A stretch of DNA of 51,449 nucleotides from a virus (IMGVR_UViG_3300044949_001046:1-51449), one strand, 5' to 3'. Positions 10,401 through 21,514 are shown, counted from the stretch's first letter. Translations and numbers: made by a program. The notes: generated by a model not told the origin, from the letters alone.

Positions 10401-13400
10401 ATTTAATTCAAGTGGACGTAATAGAAGAATTTAATACGGTCAGTGTTTTTAATGGTGTAGTTAATAACGGTAAAAGTTTTTACTTTCTAGGTGACAGTTG
10501 GGTCGAAGGTCAGAGTAAAACTAGCATAAATCAACCACCGTTATTTGATGTATTTGACACTGACGGAATTAGTTTTTCTAATCAAATAAAATATCCAGTT
10601 ATTAACTCGGCTACTCAATTTTTGGGCACAAAGATTTTTAGTTATAAACTTGGTACCGGTACACCTGACCCGGTGCTTGGGTTTCCTTTAAGCTATAAAA
10701 ATTTTAATAATATTGGTGATATACAGTTCGAAAATAATTTCGATGTCGAGTCGTTCAGTTACGGAATCGACAAAGTTGTGTATACTAAAAAAATAGATTC
10801 AGGTTTGCTGTATAAAAACAATGCAGATGCTAGTATTACCAAACTTAATGTATGGACTAATGTTAATACTAACACTAGACAAATGCAAGATATACCATTT
10901 ACGTATGATGGTATAGATAACACATTCAAAATCGACGTCACTCCAGAAGTGGCAACTGTTAAACCTAACTTGTTGGTCTATGTCAATTTTAAAGAAATAT
11001 CAATTAACGATTATTTGGCATATACTGTACCAGATGGCATTTTAATTGTTATAAAAAGAAATAAACTACAAATAAATGATAGAATTGATATTCTTGTCTA
11101 CAGTAAAAATACCAGCAATCTTGGATTTTATCAAATACCCGATAATTTAAATTTAAATGCACAGAATAGGACGCTAGCAAGTCCAACATTGGGAGAACTA
11201 CGTAACCACATAGGTTCATTGAGTAGAAATAGTTTATATTTTGTTGGAAATTATCCTGGGGTGAGTAATCTTAGAGATTTGTACATCGAAAATCAGTCTG
11301 GTACTATGTTGCAGCAAAGCGCACCAGTTAGCTTTGCTGCCATGTTCTTAAGCGATGAAAAGTATAATTTTGCATCTGGATTAATTAATGCTCAACAAGA
11401 ATATACAAGATTTAAAAATAAGTTTATAAACATTGCTAGTAACAGCAATCAGATTAACCCTAGTGATCCTGTTGGAGCAGTAGACTACATTATTAAACAA
11501 ATAAATTCAGTTAAAGATAAAACTTTTCCATGGTACTACAGTGACATGGTACCGTACGGAGATAATAAAAATGTAATCACATACAACATTTTTAATCCGC
11601 AACAACGTAATTATGAAATTACAACTATCTTTTCAAATGAAACATTAAGCAACAAGTCTATTTTAATTTATTTGAACGGCAGTCAACTATTATACGGACG
11701 TGATTATGAATTTTTAGTAACAGGCCCTGGTGTCGGTATTAAAAACAATATAACATTAGCAGTTGGTAACACTCTTACTATTGTTGAATATCAAGACACA
11801 GACGGTAATTGGATTCCTGAAACACCTTCAAAATTAGGACTTTATCCAAAATTTACACCAGCAATTTATACTGACATAACATATACAGAACCTCAACTTA
11901 TGATCAGAGGTCATGACGGTAGTCTAACGCCTAGCTTCGGTGATTTTAGAGATAACATTGTTTTAGAATTAGAAAAGCGTATATACAACAATATTAAAGT
12001 TCAATATAGCAATAAATTAGTATCTCCTTACGATTCTATTCCGGGCAAATTTAGAGATACTGGATTTACGATATCCCAGTATAATAATTTATTATCTCGC
12101 TTTTATCTGCAATGGGCCAGTGTTAATAATTTAAATTATGTAGAGAATACTACGTATCAAAATGATGCACCTTTTAGTTATAATTACAGTACTGCGTTAG
12201 ACATTGTTGATGGTCAAATTCTACCTGGTTCTTGGCGTGCATGTTTTCAGTATTTTTATGATACTCAACGCCCCAATACTTCACCTTGGGAAATGCTGGG
12301 ATTCAGTGAAGAACCAGACTGGTGGAGATCTACTTACGGTCCTGCTCCTTATACCTCGGGTAATAAAATTTTATGGGACGATTTAGAAGCCGGATATATT
12401 GCGGCCGGGCCTAGGGTTGGTACCGACCAAAAATTTGCGAGACCAGGCCTAAGTAAATTTATTCCAGTAAATGAAAACGGACAATTGTTGCCACCTATCG
12501 GTCTTTTAACTAATAAGTATGATTCCACTCAGTTCAATGACAATTGGAATATGGGACAGTTCAGTCCAGTTGAAACTGCTTGGAGAAATAGCAGTGAATA
12601 TCCGTTTGCAGTGCAATATACTGCTGCAATAATTAATCCTGGAAAATATTTTGCATACGGTATTACAACAAACAAATATCGATACAACCCTGATTTAGAT
12701 CAATATTTGATAACAGGGACAAATAACAGAATTACACAGGAAGATATCGACGTTAATGGGTATGTGAACTCTTCAGGGGATATATCCAGATCTTCAGGGT
12801 ATTTAAATTGGATCAGTGATTATCAAGTAACTCGTGGAGCAACAAACAAAACTCCATTGTTAAATTTTGTTAGAGACTATTCTATTCAATTGTCTTATAG
12901 AATGGCAGGGTTCAGCGGCAAAAATTATTTAAAAATATTAGCTGAACAAAATAGTCCAAACAGCACTAATGAAACTATTATTATTCCAGATGATAACTAT
13001 GCGTTAATATTAAACAAGTCTACTCCTGTTTTTAATTCTAGGTATAGTGCTGTGATCATAGAAAAAACTGGCAACGGCTTTACTATTTCTGGATATGATA
13101 GCGCAAGGCCGTATTTTACAATTGTTCCACCTTCGCAGACTGGCGATTATCTACTAGTTACATCAGAAGGGCAAACTGTAAAGTACTTCAATGAATTTAC
13201 GAATTTTAAAATTAATATACCATACGGTACTGAACTAACTACCTTACAACAAGTTGCAAACTTTATAAGTGGATACGAACAGTATTTGCAATTGCAAGGT
13301 TTTAAATTTGAGTACTATGACGAAACACTGGCCCAAATTAAAAATTGGCAATTAAGCACTAAAGAATTTTTATTCTGGGTACAGCAAGGATGGACAAATA

Positions 13401-16400
13401 ACAGTGTTATTGTATTAAGTCCTGCGTCTAATAATTTAAAATTATTCAATAACACCGCTGTAGTGGATGGAATCAATAATACATTCTACGGCACGAAAGT
13501 GTTAAATCAAAACTATAAAGTTTTGAATACAGACAATTATACTGTAACCAGAGATAATAACACATTTGCTCTATCATTAACTAGTACCACAGACCTAATA
13601 GGATATGTGGACCTTAATTTGGTACAATACGAACATGTTTTAATTTTTGATAATAAGACACAGTTCAATGACATTATATACGATCCTATAATGGGACAAC
13701 GCCAGTATCGTTTAAAACTTATCGGTTCTAAAACAGGGGAGTGGACTGGAACATTATCTGCATCAGGATTTATTTACAACCAACCAGGTGTAGCTGCTTG
13801 GAGACAAAATAAAGATTATTTACAAGGCGACTTAGTTGAATACAAGAGTTTTTATTATACTGCTAGTAAAAATCTGCCAGGGTCAACTGAGTTTAAATTC
13901 AGTGATTGGTTGCCTGTAGATAAGAATAAAATTAGAACAGGATTATTAAACAACTTTGCTCGAAATGCAGGCATTGGGGAAACATTTTATAATGTTGATA
14001 GAGTCAATTTGGAAAGCGAATTCGATCAGTACGCTTTGGGGCTAATTGGTTATAGAAATAGAAATTATTTAAATGATTTAGGTCTAGATGATACTAGCCA
14101 AGTTAAATTCTATCAAGGATTCATTAAAGAAAAAGGCACGTTAAATGCTATTAATGCCTTAGGTAAAGTTAGCTTCAGCGGTCGTCCAAGCGATGTGACT
14201 ATCAGCGAAGATTGGGCATTTAGAGTTGGATCTTATGGCAGTACTGGAACAAATCAATCTATAGAATTGGTCCTTGACGAAAGATACGTATTAAGCAATC
14301 CCACTAGCTTAGAAGTTCGATCGAATAATTCTGTATTGTTTAGCTCTCTTTACAATGATAGTCAAGGACTGTATAAAACTAGTGTAGTTCCATGGTCGCC
14401 ACCATTTTTAATAAACAGGACAATTGATAGCGATTACAGCGATGACATTCAAACTGCGGGTTATGTTAGCGTCGACGACATCGACTTTACACTATTTGAT
14501 TTAACCAATGTTTCTACATTAAATGTAGACATATCTAATATAACTGCTGGATCGACAATCTGGATAGCAAAAGATTATGAACAAAATTGGAATGTGTACA
14601 GAGTATCAGATTCTGAATCCAATGTTATAAGTTTAAGCAATGCACTGAATACAAGAGTTCAGGTAACTACTAACAAATCACACGGGTTAGTAAAAAACGA
14701 TACCATTTTATTAACTGGAGTAGACAAATTTACTGGATTTTATAAAGTTCAAAGTATTGTTGGATTAACTAGTTTTATAATTGAATTTACGGGTGATCTC
14801 AGAGGATTTAGCACATTTAACCAGACTGGCCAGTTGTATAAATTAATCAGTATGAAAACTGAAAATCCTCTCGGTATTACCGAATTAACTCCGAGACTGG
14901 GATGGAGTGTTAACAATAAAGTATGGGTAAATTCTTATAATTCTAATAGTGATTGGGCAGTTTATAATAAAACAAATCCATGGAAATTAACTACAGCATT
15001 ACAAAAAGGAACATTAGAAAATAATTTTCAATTTGGTGCAGCAGTAAATCTTGCAAGCGACGATAATTTTGCAGTAATCGGTCAACCTGGATACAATGGT
15101 AATGTTGGTGCTATTACTAACTATGTAATTAACTTTAACGGAATTCTAGTAGAAGATGTGACTCTTACTTCCAGCGCAAATGCTACAGTTGGATTGGGGT
15201 CTGTTATCGAAAGTGGAAATGCTAAGGTAATAACAGGAGCACCATCCAGCGGTAATGGTATCGGTTATGTTTTTATATACGAAAGAGAAAACATCGGAAC
15301 ATTGTCTGACGTACAAATACTGTCGCCGGCCAGCAGTAACATTGGGAGTTTTGGAACTAGTATTGCTATTAGCGCAGATGATAACTGGTTATATATTGGC
15401 GCCCCAGATGACGATATTGTTTACATATATGGGTATGATAACACTGTGCCTGATCAAGACGTAGTAACATTAACTCCAAACGGATCAGTTAGTTCGTTTA
15501 CTCTGCCATATGTCCCAGTGAGTGCAGAAACCATTTATGTTCAAGGATCGTCGGCAACATATGTTCCCCACAGGGATTATACTGTAAGTTCGTCGACTAT
15601 TACATTTACGTCACCGCCGCCTGCAGGAACAATAATTATTTCCCAAGGGCCAGGTTATAATCTAGTAGGAACAATTTCAGGCAATGCAGGTAGCCAATTT
15701 GGTTATAGTTTAAGTGCTACCGTCGACGGGTCGCAAATCATGATTGGTGCCCCTTTAGAAGATGTAACAGCCAATATCAGTGGTAATATTACCACATATA
15801 CAGGTTCTGGTGCAATACATTTATGGAACAGATCAATTAATAATTTTATTGTTCAAGATGAGTTTACTGTTACATTCGACGCCATTGCACCTATTACCAA
15901 TTATACAAGAGTATATATTGATAACATAGAAAAATTTGTCGGGATAGACTGGTATGTCAGTAACAGTACACTGAATTTAATAACATTTTACAGCCCACCT
16001 GGACAAAGTAAAATATTAACTATAGAAACAAATGTATTTCATCCAATTCAAACTATAGTACCAAAGCAGCCATACACTGATCAACAATTTGGTTATAGTG
16101 TTGATATATGCACAAACAGTTGTAGTTTATATACAGGGGCTCCTTATCAATCTCAGGTCAATTTATATAACGGGGCAGTATATCGATTCCTGAATCAGGG
16201 AAAGGTATACGGTGAAATAGTAGGAACTAAAGCTAACGCTATAGTAAATAGTGGAGATTCTATTAGAATTAATAATTACGCCGTACAATTCACCGACACA
16301 TCATTGTCAAGTGTAGTTAATGCTATTAACAATGTAAATGCACTCGGTGAACCTATTGGTCCTAAGATTCCAGGTGTTACCGCAAGTATTGAAAATAATA

Positions 16401-19400
16401 AATTAAAATTAGTCAGTGATTCGGAAGTTACATTTGACAAATTGAATATATTGCCCGGCGTAGGAACGGCAATTTCAGATTTAGGACTAGATATTTTCCC
16501 CGAAGTGGATATCATTTATAATAATTCAACTAAATCATATGATTACTTTGGAAAACTTGTCAAAGTAAACAACAACAGTGATATACTAGTGGTGGCCAGT
16601 GACATTGCAGCAACATTGCAATCTACTGTTTTTGATAACTCTAAGACGTACACACCAAGTCCTACGACGTTTGACGGAGAATTGACGATCTTCAGTGAAC
16701 CTGTAGATGACAGCGGTGCAGTTTGGATTTATTCATATTTGCCAAATAATGTATCTACTATAGAATTTCCTGGTATATTTACTTTCATACAGCAGTTAAC
16801 TCCTACCACTACAAACGATGGATTAAAAACAAATGATAGATTTGGTAGTGCTATATCTATTAGTAAATATGAGTTGATTGTTGGATCTAAGAATAACAAA
16901 CAGTTAGCATTCAATGGTGGAAGAGTTTATAAATTTGCTAACCCAACAAATCTATTAGGGTGGGATGTACTTAGAAGTCAAGAACCTACTGTTGATATTA
17001 ATGGTATTATTAAGTCATATACCTATAATGCACTAACACAAACAGTTCAATATAACTTAGATTATATTGATCCAGCAAAAGGTAAAATTCTTGGCCTAGC
17101 TGAGCAGGAACTTACTTATAAAATTGATTATGATCCTGCTATCTACAACAATGCTAGTGTCGACAATGTAAGTGTTAACAATAACCTTTATTGGACTGAC
17201 CAACAAGTAGGACAATTGTGGTGGGATTTAAGCACCGTTAGGTATATTGATTATGAGCAAGGTAGTATTAAGTACAGAACCACAAACTGGGGACGAGTAT
17301 TTCCAGGCAGTAGCATAGACGTCTACGAATGGGTAGAAAGTTTATACCCCCCTAGTCAGTATGTTGCAAACGGCGGGGATGGAGAACCCAAATACAACGG
17401 TAATGGTGCATACGTAACACTAACCTACGTAGATCCTGCTACAAATTTTGCCACAGTGAAATATTATTTCTGGGTAAAAAATAAAACAACTGTGTCCACT
17501 AATCAATTTGGAAGAACTATTCCTACCACGACTGTTGCAAGTTATATTGAGTCTCCTAAAAATAGCGGAGTGAAATATTTTGCCGCAGTGAGAAACGATT
17601 CGATTGCTCTTTATAATATGGTCAACGAAGCAGTGGGCAGGGATATCATATTTCATTTAGATTATGCAAAATTGTTAAACAGTAACATCATTCATAATGA
17701 ATATGCATTGTTATCGGCCACTAATAACAAGTCTGAAAATATTCCAAATAATATATACAATAAATTATTAGATAGTGCCAGCGGGATTGATAGATTTGGT
17801 AATCCGGTTCCAGACCCAACACTTGCAGTGCAAAATAGATATGGCATTGATATCAGGCCTCGACAAAGTATGTTCATTAATAGAAATGAAGCTATTCGAG
17901 AAATGGTTCTCTATGTTAATTCTATCTTTGACTTAAATGTTATTAGTCAAGGTTATGATTTAACTAGACTAAGCGAAGGTGAGCCTGAACCAACTCCTAA
18001 TTCTGGAGCTTATGATTTAAAAGTAGCTAACCTTGAAGAATTAAGTTATGTAAATATTGAAATTCTACCAATGGGCTACAAGGTATTAGTCCAGAGTGAT
18101 AGTTCTGTGGATAATTTATGGACTATCTATATTAAAGATGGCGTAGTCGACAATTGGCAACCAAACACTCGATATTTAACAAATACAATCGTCAACTATA
18201 ACGGCATCACGTATACTGTAAATCAAACTATTACAACTGGTGCAACATTTGATGTAAACGATTATACTTACTATCAAGTACAAAATGAATGGAATTTAAA
18301 TAGAGTACAAAGTTATGCAACCAGTGAATACTGGCAATATAAAGATTGGTATGCTCAAGGGTTTGATAGAACAGTCAAACCAACTTATATCATTGAAACT
18401 AGTGCTCAATTAAATGATTTGACTCTAAGATCAAAAGATCTTGTTAAAATTAATAACAATGGTCAAGGCAAATGGTTCTTAATTCAGGTATATCCTAACA
18501 CCGTGGTCACGGTCGGGATTCAAGATGGTACCATTGAACTTAAGAAAAATCTTTACGCACTAGAAGAATTTGGGCTTGGTTTTGACGCAGATAATTTTGA
18601 CACTACAAGATTTGACCAAAACCCTGGAATCGAAACTCGACAGATTATTCAAACTCTTAAAGATGATATTTTTATTGATCAACTTGATTCTGAATTCTTA
18701 AATTTATTCTTTGTATTCATTAATTATATACTAGATGAACAAAAGTATGTGGATTGGTTATTTAAAACTAGTTTTATTAATGTATTGCAAAAGATACAGG
18801 GATTAAATCAACCTGCAATCTATATCAAAGAAAATCAAGAATTCTATAAACAATACATAGAGGAAGTTAAACCTTACAAAACTACTCTTCGAGAGTATGT
18901 AGTAGACTATCAGGGTTATGACAACTATAACAGTTATGTGTCTGACTTTGATGTTCCGCCGACTTACGATAGTGTATTAAAAACTACAAGAAGTCCCAGC
19001 GGCGAATTTATTCAAGATGCAAGATTGTTACAACAACCTGAATATGCCAATTGGTTATCTAATTATGCTTACAGTATCTCTTCTATAGATATAATAGATG
19101 GCGGCTCAGGTTATACCTTACCTCCAATTATTACAATTACAGGCAGTAGGAACGGAAACAATGCAGTTGCCCGGGCACTAATAACTGACGGAGTGCTAAC
19201 AAAAATAATATTACTATACCCCGGCAGTGATTATGTTACAACGCCAGTGGTTACTATAGACGGCGGTAACGGTACAGGAGCTATCGCCAGAGCTAATTTA
19301 GTTAATGGATTAGTCCGAAATGTTAAAACTACTCTGGTGTATGACAGATATACATATTCTACTACAATCGTAGATTGGAAACCAGAAACTACGTTCACAC

Positions 19401-21499
19401 AAGGTACAATAATTGATTACGCCGGTGTTGCGTACATCGTAAATCAGACATTTACTTCGCCTACAACATTCAATTCGAATGTTCTTAGTTTTTTAACAGT
19501 TTATCCTATTGATAATATTAACAATGCAAATGATAGAATTCAAGCGTATTATCAGCCCGAATTAGGACAGCCTGGAAAAGATTTGTCATTATTGCAATCA
19601 GGCATCGATTATCCCGGGGTAAAAGTAGAAGGCCCAACATTCAGCGATAACGGAGGATTCGGCGGATCAGGTCCTGAGCCCCCGCTACCTGGCATTAGTG
19701 CTGCTGATGGTTTTGATGCTACTCTATTCGATCCTTTGGAATTTGATGAAAACGGAATTCCTATTTTAAGTGATGCCATCTTAGATGCTAAAATAACCAG
19801 CACTTTCGATGATATCACCTTAGGGACAAAACCCGAAGACATTATTGTTGATGGGGGACCTTTTGTTTATAGTTACTTCACTGAGTGGAAAGCTAATAGT
19901 TATTATGACAAAGGCGATTTAATTTCTTATAACGATAAAGTATGGTATGTGGTTACACCAACTACTACAGGAAATGTATTTTCTACAGCCAATTTAACCA
20001 TTTATAATGTAGGGCCATATGCAAGTCATGCTCCCGAAGAAATGGTTCCCGGAAGAGTATATGATACTTTAGATATGACGGTTACTACCATAGCAACGGA
20101 TCCTACTGCTAGTTATTATACTAACTGGTCGACAGCTGGGGGAATACAACTTGATTATATACAAATTATTGATCCAGGAAGCGGATATTCTCCATCAGAC
20201 ATCGGTGTAACGTTAACAGGCGGTTCATATTTTACACAAGCACAAGCACAGGTAATATTGAACTCAAACGGATCTGCGGTATCATTCCAAGTAGTTAATA
20301 ATGGTGGAGGATATGATACTACACCCGAAGTAATAATAACAGGAGCCAATACATCTCCGATAATTGCTACGGCGATAATGAAATTAAGCGTTTCTCCAAA
20401 CGGAAATGCATGGCCGATGATGTCTTACCGAATCTTTAAAGATATGAATGATAACTTTACATATCTCAGAGAGGATGGTGCAAGTACCACTACATTGGCC
20501 GCAAATTTAAGTTTGACGGACACTACTATTCAAGTAACAGATGCCAGTAAGTTAGCCACTCCGTCTCCCAACGGAGGGCAACCTGGGGTTGTATATATTA
20601 ACGGTGAAAGAATTACTTATTATTCTAAAGACTTATCAACTAATACTTTGGGAAGAATTCGCAGAGGAACCGGCGGCACCGGAGCTAAAAATCATTTTAC
20701 AGGTAATGTGGTACTTGACGGAAGTCAGAATCAAGTAATACCTGAGTCTGGAAATTATGTTTGGTATGCAAGATCGCAGGGACCTGGTACAATTAATGTA
20801 AATGTTTACAGTAGTACATTAGAAGGTGTGGGCACTACATTCACTACGTTAACTCCAGGGACACAAATATTTGCCGGTACTAATGAAGAAAATGCAGTAG
20901 AGTCAACTTTGGGAAATTCTAGTACAAGTTCTACTTTTACTGGTCAACAGTTAATAGGTACTATCAGCAGTGTATTAAGTGATACAGTTGCACTATTACA
21001 AGTTACAAAGAGAAATCCAAATGCACCAGAAGGAATCCCGGTTGAATGGGCATATATTTCTGCGAATAATACACCGTATTTTGTAGCTGCAAACATATCT
21101 AATGTCACCGTTCGATATACGGGAAATATTACAGCAAATAACAGCAGTAATATTGTTACCGGAAATGGTACAATATTCTTAGCCGAATTAAATGTTGGCA
21201 ATGATTTATACGATAATGGTGGAAACTTAATAGGCACTATTAGTAATGTAGTAAGTAATACTTCTGCCTATATCAGCAGTAACTCTTCGGCAACTCTAAC
21301 AAACGAAAGATTCACTACATACTATACGTTTGAGGCAAATGTTGCTTATGTACAAACCAATAGTTGGTACAGTTTGGGCAATTCTGCTCAGGCAAATGCT
21401 ACCGGAGTGCTAGGAAATACAACAGCCACAAATGGACAAGGATTGTTTAACGCCAATACTTTACCAATTAGTTTCTTAAAACAAGGATTGCAAGGGTAA
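7478..21499 (+). CDS. Giant (4673 aa) tail/baseplate structural protein, multi-domain
   Basis: One unbroken 14-kb frame. The N-terminus (NFLPAVFQSDTNKRFLNATL, then GYVGRKFAPGF and a tyrosine-rich region) resembles large structural proteins found after gp6 in marine T4-like phages, in the position of gp7, so it probably anchors to the baseplate. Visible parts include a YHYH-type motif (DGYPIYGPFGYSNP, about residues 645-658). From about 2515 to 3140 there are FG-GAP/integrin-like beta-propeller blades (QFGAAVNLASDD, GSFGTSIAISADD, GSQFGYSLSAT, DRFGSAISIS). Four carbohydrate-binding-module-like repeats start with W and contain Y..GD/T.V.Y (near 2107, 3558, 3965 and 4135). GSGY..PP.ITITG repeats lie near 3871 and 4228. 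I infer an adhesion or wedge-fibre role. Which segment binds the host cannot be told. Confidence 0.72.
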   Translation: MPITKTINFLPAVFQSDTNKRFLNATLDQLMTEPNLVPINGYVGRKFAPGFKGINTYVKEPTALRADYQLEPSIVVKNKETGEVDFHTTYPEVLQKIDFYGGKISNQDNLWESDFYSYNPRINADAFINFSQYYWLPNGPESVDVFAGEADMLRTFNIYAENGLQVYNVSGYNTAPNPDIVLARGGNYTFKVNQPGKPFWIQTNPGLSGLSPQTNLSTRQVLGVQNNGTDVGTITFFVPDPTAQDFYITMPTVQTVDLVSTISYANLQGKLLSDIKNNYSGIDGQVANLNGKYLIFPTFNSDSDWVANSTAVPIGQRYGIWEIVLTPAGADFVINLVYYLPIPNENKVLVLSGISYGNTEWYTNSENKLEQIPVITAPLNTLYYQDGSDANQVGTIRLIDSNNNIINIDEEVIGKTNYISPNGIVFTNGLKINFDNSVTPASYQNKEYYVDGVGTGIRLIPVSDLVVNQAQAKSNYDPGNKFVLYATANLNLAEDQLTITTTNFPDGVNVKVGTFPNSVNTNYIVAQDLKLKYPYRPGLNDPGEHDNLTYSSDVIGVTLPGILINGVSNGASVPGLDGSKWNYDTTQVLINGQDSYGGYPLENGRYVYTNSNFITANAWGNVSGFTNGYLDPTTNHSKLIGFAADGYPIYGPFGYSNPINAGSSIIRMVSSYESTNDGLFRPVPQTVTITADVINNNLITVSSTNGLNPGMRVTVNSGGLESGSVWIINNGLKTATGLSPFSGTASQVQLSSNVTLTAGTTLTFEFLAGAFIEDYSYVEGSGTLDQYNGRFCVTPEFPNGTYAYFTTQASNGSPIYPYIIGRAFYGSTSIDTNTSLSTPDYIVISRASRDLNPWTRRNRWFHKDIIELTSLYNNTPQIFDSEQRAKRPIIEFDADLQLINFGKTAKPPVDIFDTVYTNAFLSIEGKTSIFVDGINLVQGMRVIFAADQDPFVRNKIWEVTLENVSGNPLGSDIIHLIQVDVIEEFNTVSVFNGVVNNGKSFYFLGDSWVEGQSKTSINQPPLFDVFDTDGISFSNQIKYPVINSATQFLGTKIFSYKLGTGTPDPVLGFPLSYKNFNNIGDIQFENNFDVESFSYGIDKVVYTKKIDSGLLYKNNADASITKLNVWTNVNTNTRQMQDIPFTYDGIDNTFKIDVTPEVATVKPNLLVYVNFKEISINDYLAYTVPDGILIVIKRNKLQINDRIDILVYSKNTSNLGFYQIPDNLNLNAQNRTLASPTLGELRNHIGSLSRNSLYFVGNYPGVSNLRDLYIENQSGTMLQQSAPVSFAAMFLSDEKYNFASGLINAQQEYTRFKNKFINIASNSNQINPSDPVGAVDYIIKQINSVKDKTFPWYYSDMVPYGDNKNVITYNIFNPQQRNYEITTIFSNETLSNKSILIYLNGSQLLYGRDYEFLVTGPGVGIKNNITLAVGNTLTIVEYQDTDGNWIPETPSKLGLYPKFTPAIYTDITYTEPQLMIRGHDGSLTPSFGDFRDNIVLELEKRIYNNIKVQYSNKLVSPYDSIPGKFRDTGFTISQYNNLLSRFYLQWASVNNLNYVENTTYQNDAPFSYNYSTALDIVDGQILPGSWRACFQYFYDTQRPNTSPWEMLGFSEEPDWWRSTYGPAPYTSGNKILWDDLEAGYIAAGPRVGTDQKFARPGLSKFIPVNENGQLLPPIGLLTNKYDSTQFNDNWNMGQFSPVETAWRNSSEYPFAVQYTAAIINPGKYFAYGITTNKYRYNPDLDQYLITGTNNRITQEDIDVNGYVNSSGDISRSSGYLNWISDYQVTRGATNKTPLLNFVRDYSIQLSYRMAGFSGKNYLKILAEQNSPNSTNETIIIPDDNYALILNKSTPVFNSRYSAVIIEKTGNGFTISGYDSARPYFTIVPPSQTGDYLLVTSEGQTVKYFNEFTNFKINIPYGTELTTLQQVANFISGYEQYLQLQGFKFEYYDETLAQIKNWQLSTKEFLFWVQQGWTNNSVIVLSPASNNLKLFNNTAVVDGINNTFYGTKVLNQNYKVLNTDNYTVTRDNNTFALSLTSTTDLIGYVDLNLVQYEHVLIFDNKTQFNDIIYDPIMGQRQYRLKLIGSKTGEWTGTLSASGFIYNQPGVAAWRQNKDYLQGDLVEYKSFYYTASKNLPGSTEFKFSDWLPVDKNKIRTGLLNNFARNAGIGETFYNVDRVNLESEFDQYALGLIGYRNRNYLNDLGLDDTSQVKFYQGFIKEKGTLNAINALGKVSFSGRPSDVTISEDWAFRVGSYGSTGTNQSIELVLDERYVLSNPTSLEVRSNNSVLFSSLYNDSQGLYKTSVVPWSPPFLINRTIDSDYSDDIQTAGYVSVDDIDFTLFDLTNVSTLNVDISNITAGSTIWIAKDYEQNWNVYRVSDSESNVISLSNALNTRVQVTTNKSHGLVKNDTILLTGVDKFTGFYKVQSIVGLTSFIIEFTGDLRGFSTFNQTGQLYKLISMKTENPLGITELTPRLGWSVNNKVWVNSYNSNSDWAVYNKTNPWKLTTALQKGTLENNFQFGAAVNLASDDNFAVIGQPGYNGNVGAITNYVINFNGILVEDVTLTSSANATVGLGSVIESGNAKVITGAPSSGNGIGYVFIYERENIGTLSDVQILSPASSNIGSFGTSIAISADDNWLYIGAPDDDIVYIYGYDNTVPDQDVVTLTPNGSVSSFTLPYVPVSAETIYVQGSSATYVPHRDYTVSSSTITFTSPPPAGTIIISQGPGYNLVGTISGNAGSQFGYSLSATVDGSQIMIGAPLEDVTANISGNITTYTGSGAIHLWNRSINNFIVQDEFTVTFDAIAPITNYTRVYIDNIEKFVGIDWYVSNSTLNLITFYSPPGQSKILTIETNVFHPIQTIVPKQPYTDQQFGYSVDICTNSCSLYTGAPYQSQVNLYNGAVYRFLNQGKVYGEIVGTKANAIVNSGDSIRINNYAVQFTDTSLSSVVNAINNVNALGEPIGPKIPGVTASIENNKLKLVSDSEVTFDKLNILPGVGTAISDLGLDIFPEVDIIYNNSTKSYDYFGKLVKVNNNSDILVVASDIAATLQSTVFDNSKTYTPSPTTFDGELTIFSEPVDDSGAVWIYSYLPNNVSTIEFPGIFTFIQQLTPTTTNDGLKTNDRFGSAISISKYELIVGSKNNKQLAFNGGRVYKFANPTNLLGWDVLRSQEPTVDINGIIKSYTYNALTQTVQYNLDYIDPAKGKILGLAEQELTYKIDYDPAIYNNASVDNVSVNNNLYWTDQQVGQLWWDLSTVRYIDYEQGSIKYRTTNWGRVFPGSSIDVYEWVESLYPPSQYVANGGDGEPKYNGNGAYVTLTYVDPATNFATVKYYFWVKNKTTVSTNQFGRTIPTTTVASYIESPKNSGVKYFAAVRNDSIALYNMVNEAVGRDIIFHLDYAKLLNSNIIHNEYALLSATNNKSENIPNNIYNKLLDSASGIDRFGNPVPDPTLAVQNRYGIDIRPRQSMFINRNEAIREMVLYVNSIFDLNVISQGYDLTRLSEGEPEPTPNSGAYDLKVANLEELSYVNIEILPMGYKVLVQSDSSVDNLWTIYIKDGVVDNWQPNTRYLTNTIVNYNGITYTVNQTITTGATFDVNDYTYYQVQNEWNLNRVQSYATSEYWQYKDWYAQGFDRTVKPTYIIETSAQLNDLTLRSKDLVKINNNGQGKWFLIQVYPNTVVTVGIQDGTIELKKNLYALEEFGLGFDADNFDTTRFDQNPGIETRQIIQTLKDDIFIDQLDSEFLNLFFVFINYILDEQKYVDWLFKTSFINVLQKIQGLNQPAIYIKENQEFYKQYIEEVKPYKTTLREYVVDYQGYDNYNSYVSDFDVPPTYDSVLKTTRSPSGEFIQDARLLQQPEYANWLSNYAYSISSIDIIDGGSGYTLPPIITITGSRNGNNAVARALITDGVLTKIILLYPGSDYVTTPVVTIDGGNGTGAIARANLVNGLVRNVKTTLVYDRYTYSTTIVDWKPETTFTQGTIIDYAGVAYIVNQTFTSPTTFNSNVLSFLTVYPIDNINNANDRIQAYYQPELGQPGKDLSLLQSGIDYPGVKVEGPTFSDNGGFGGSGPEPPLPGISAADGFDATLFDPLEFDENGIPILSDAILDAKITSTFDDITLGTKPEDIIVDGGPFVYSYFTEWKANSYYDKGDLISYNDKVWYVVTPTTTGNVFSTANLTIYNVGPYASHAPEEMVPGRVYDTLDMTVTTIATDPTASYYTNWSTAGGIQLDYIQIIDPGSGYSPSDIGVTLTGGSYFTQAQAQVILNSNGSAVSFQVVNNGGGYDTTPEVIITGANTSPIIATAIMKLSVSPNGNAWPMMSYRIFKDMNDNFTYLREDGASTTTLAANLSLTDTTIQVTDASKLATPSPNGGQPGVVYINGERITYYSKDLSTNTLGRIRRGTGGTGAKNHFTGNVVLDGSQNQVIPESGNYVWYARSQGPGTINVNVYSSTLEGVGTTFTTLTPGTQIFAGTNEENAVESTLGNSSTSSTFTGQQLIGTISSVLSDTVALLQVTKRNPNAPEGIPVEWAYISANNTPYFVAANISNVTVRYTGNITANNSSNIVTGNGTIFLAELNVGNDLYDNGGNLIGTISNVVSNTSAYISSNSSATLTNERFTTYYTFEANVAYVQTNSWYSLGNSAQANATGVLGNTTATNGQGLFNANTLPISFLKQGLQG

Positions 21500-21506
21500 A
21501 AAAGCA

Positions 21507-21514
21507 AATAAATA
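21507..21514 (+). promoter_or_regulatory. Late promoter-like octamer AATAAATA
   Basis: AATAAATA lies just after the giant gene's stop codon and 6 bases before the ATG of the 56-residue gene. It differs from the T4 late consensus TATAAATA at the first base. The predicted start of transcription would fall almost on the ATG at 21521, so if real it may serve the 197-residue gene at 21702 instead. Confidence 0.35.
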
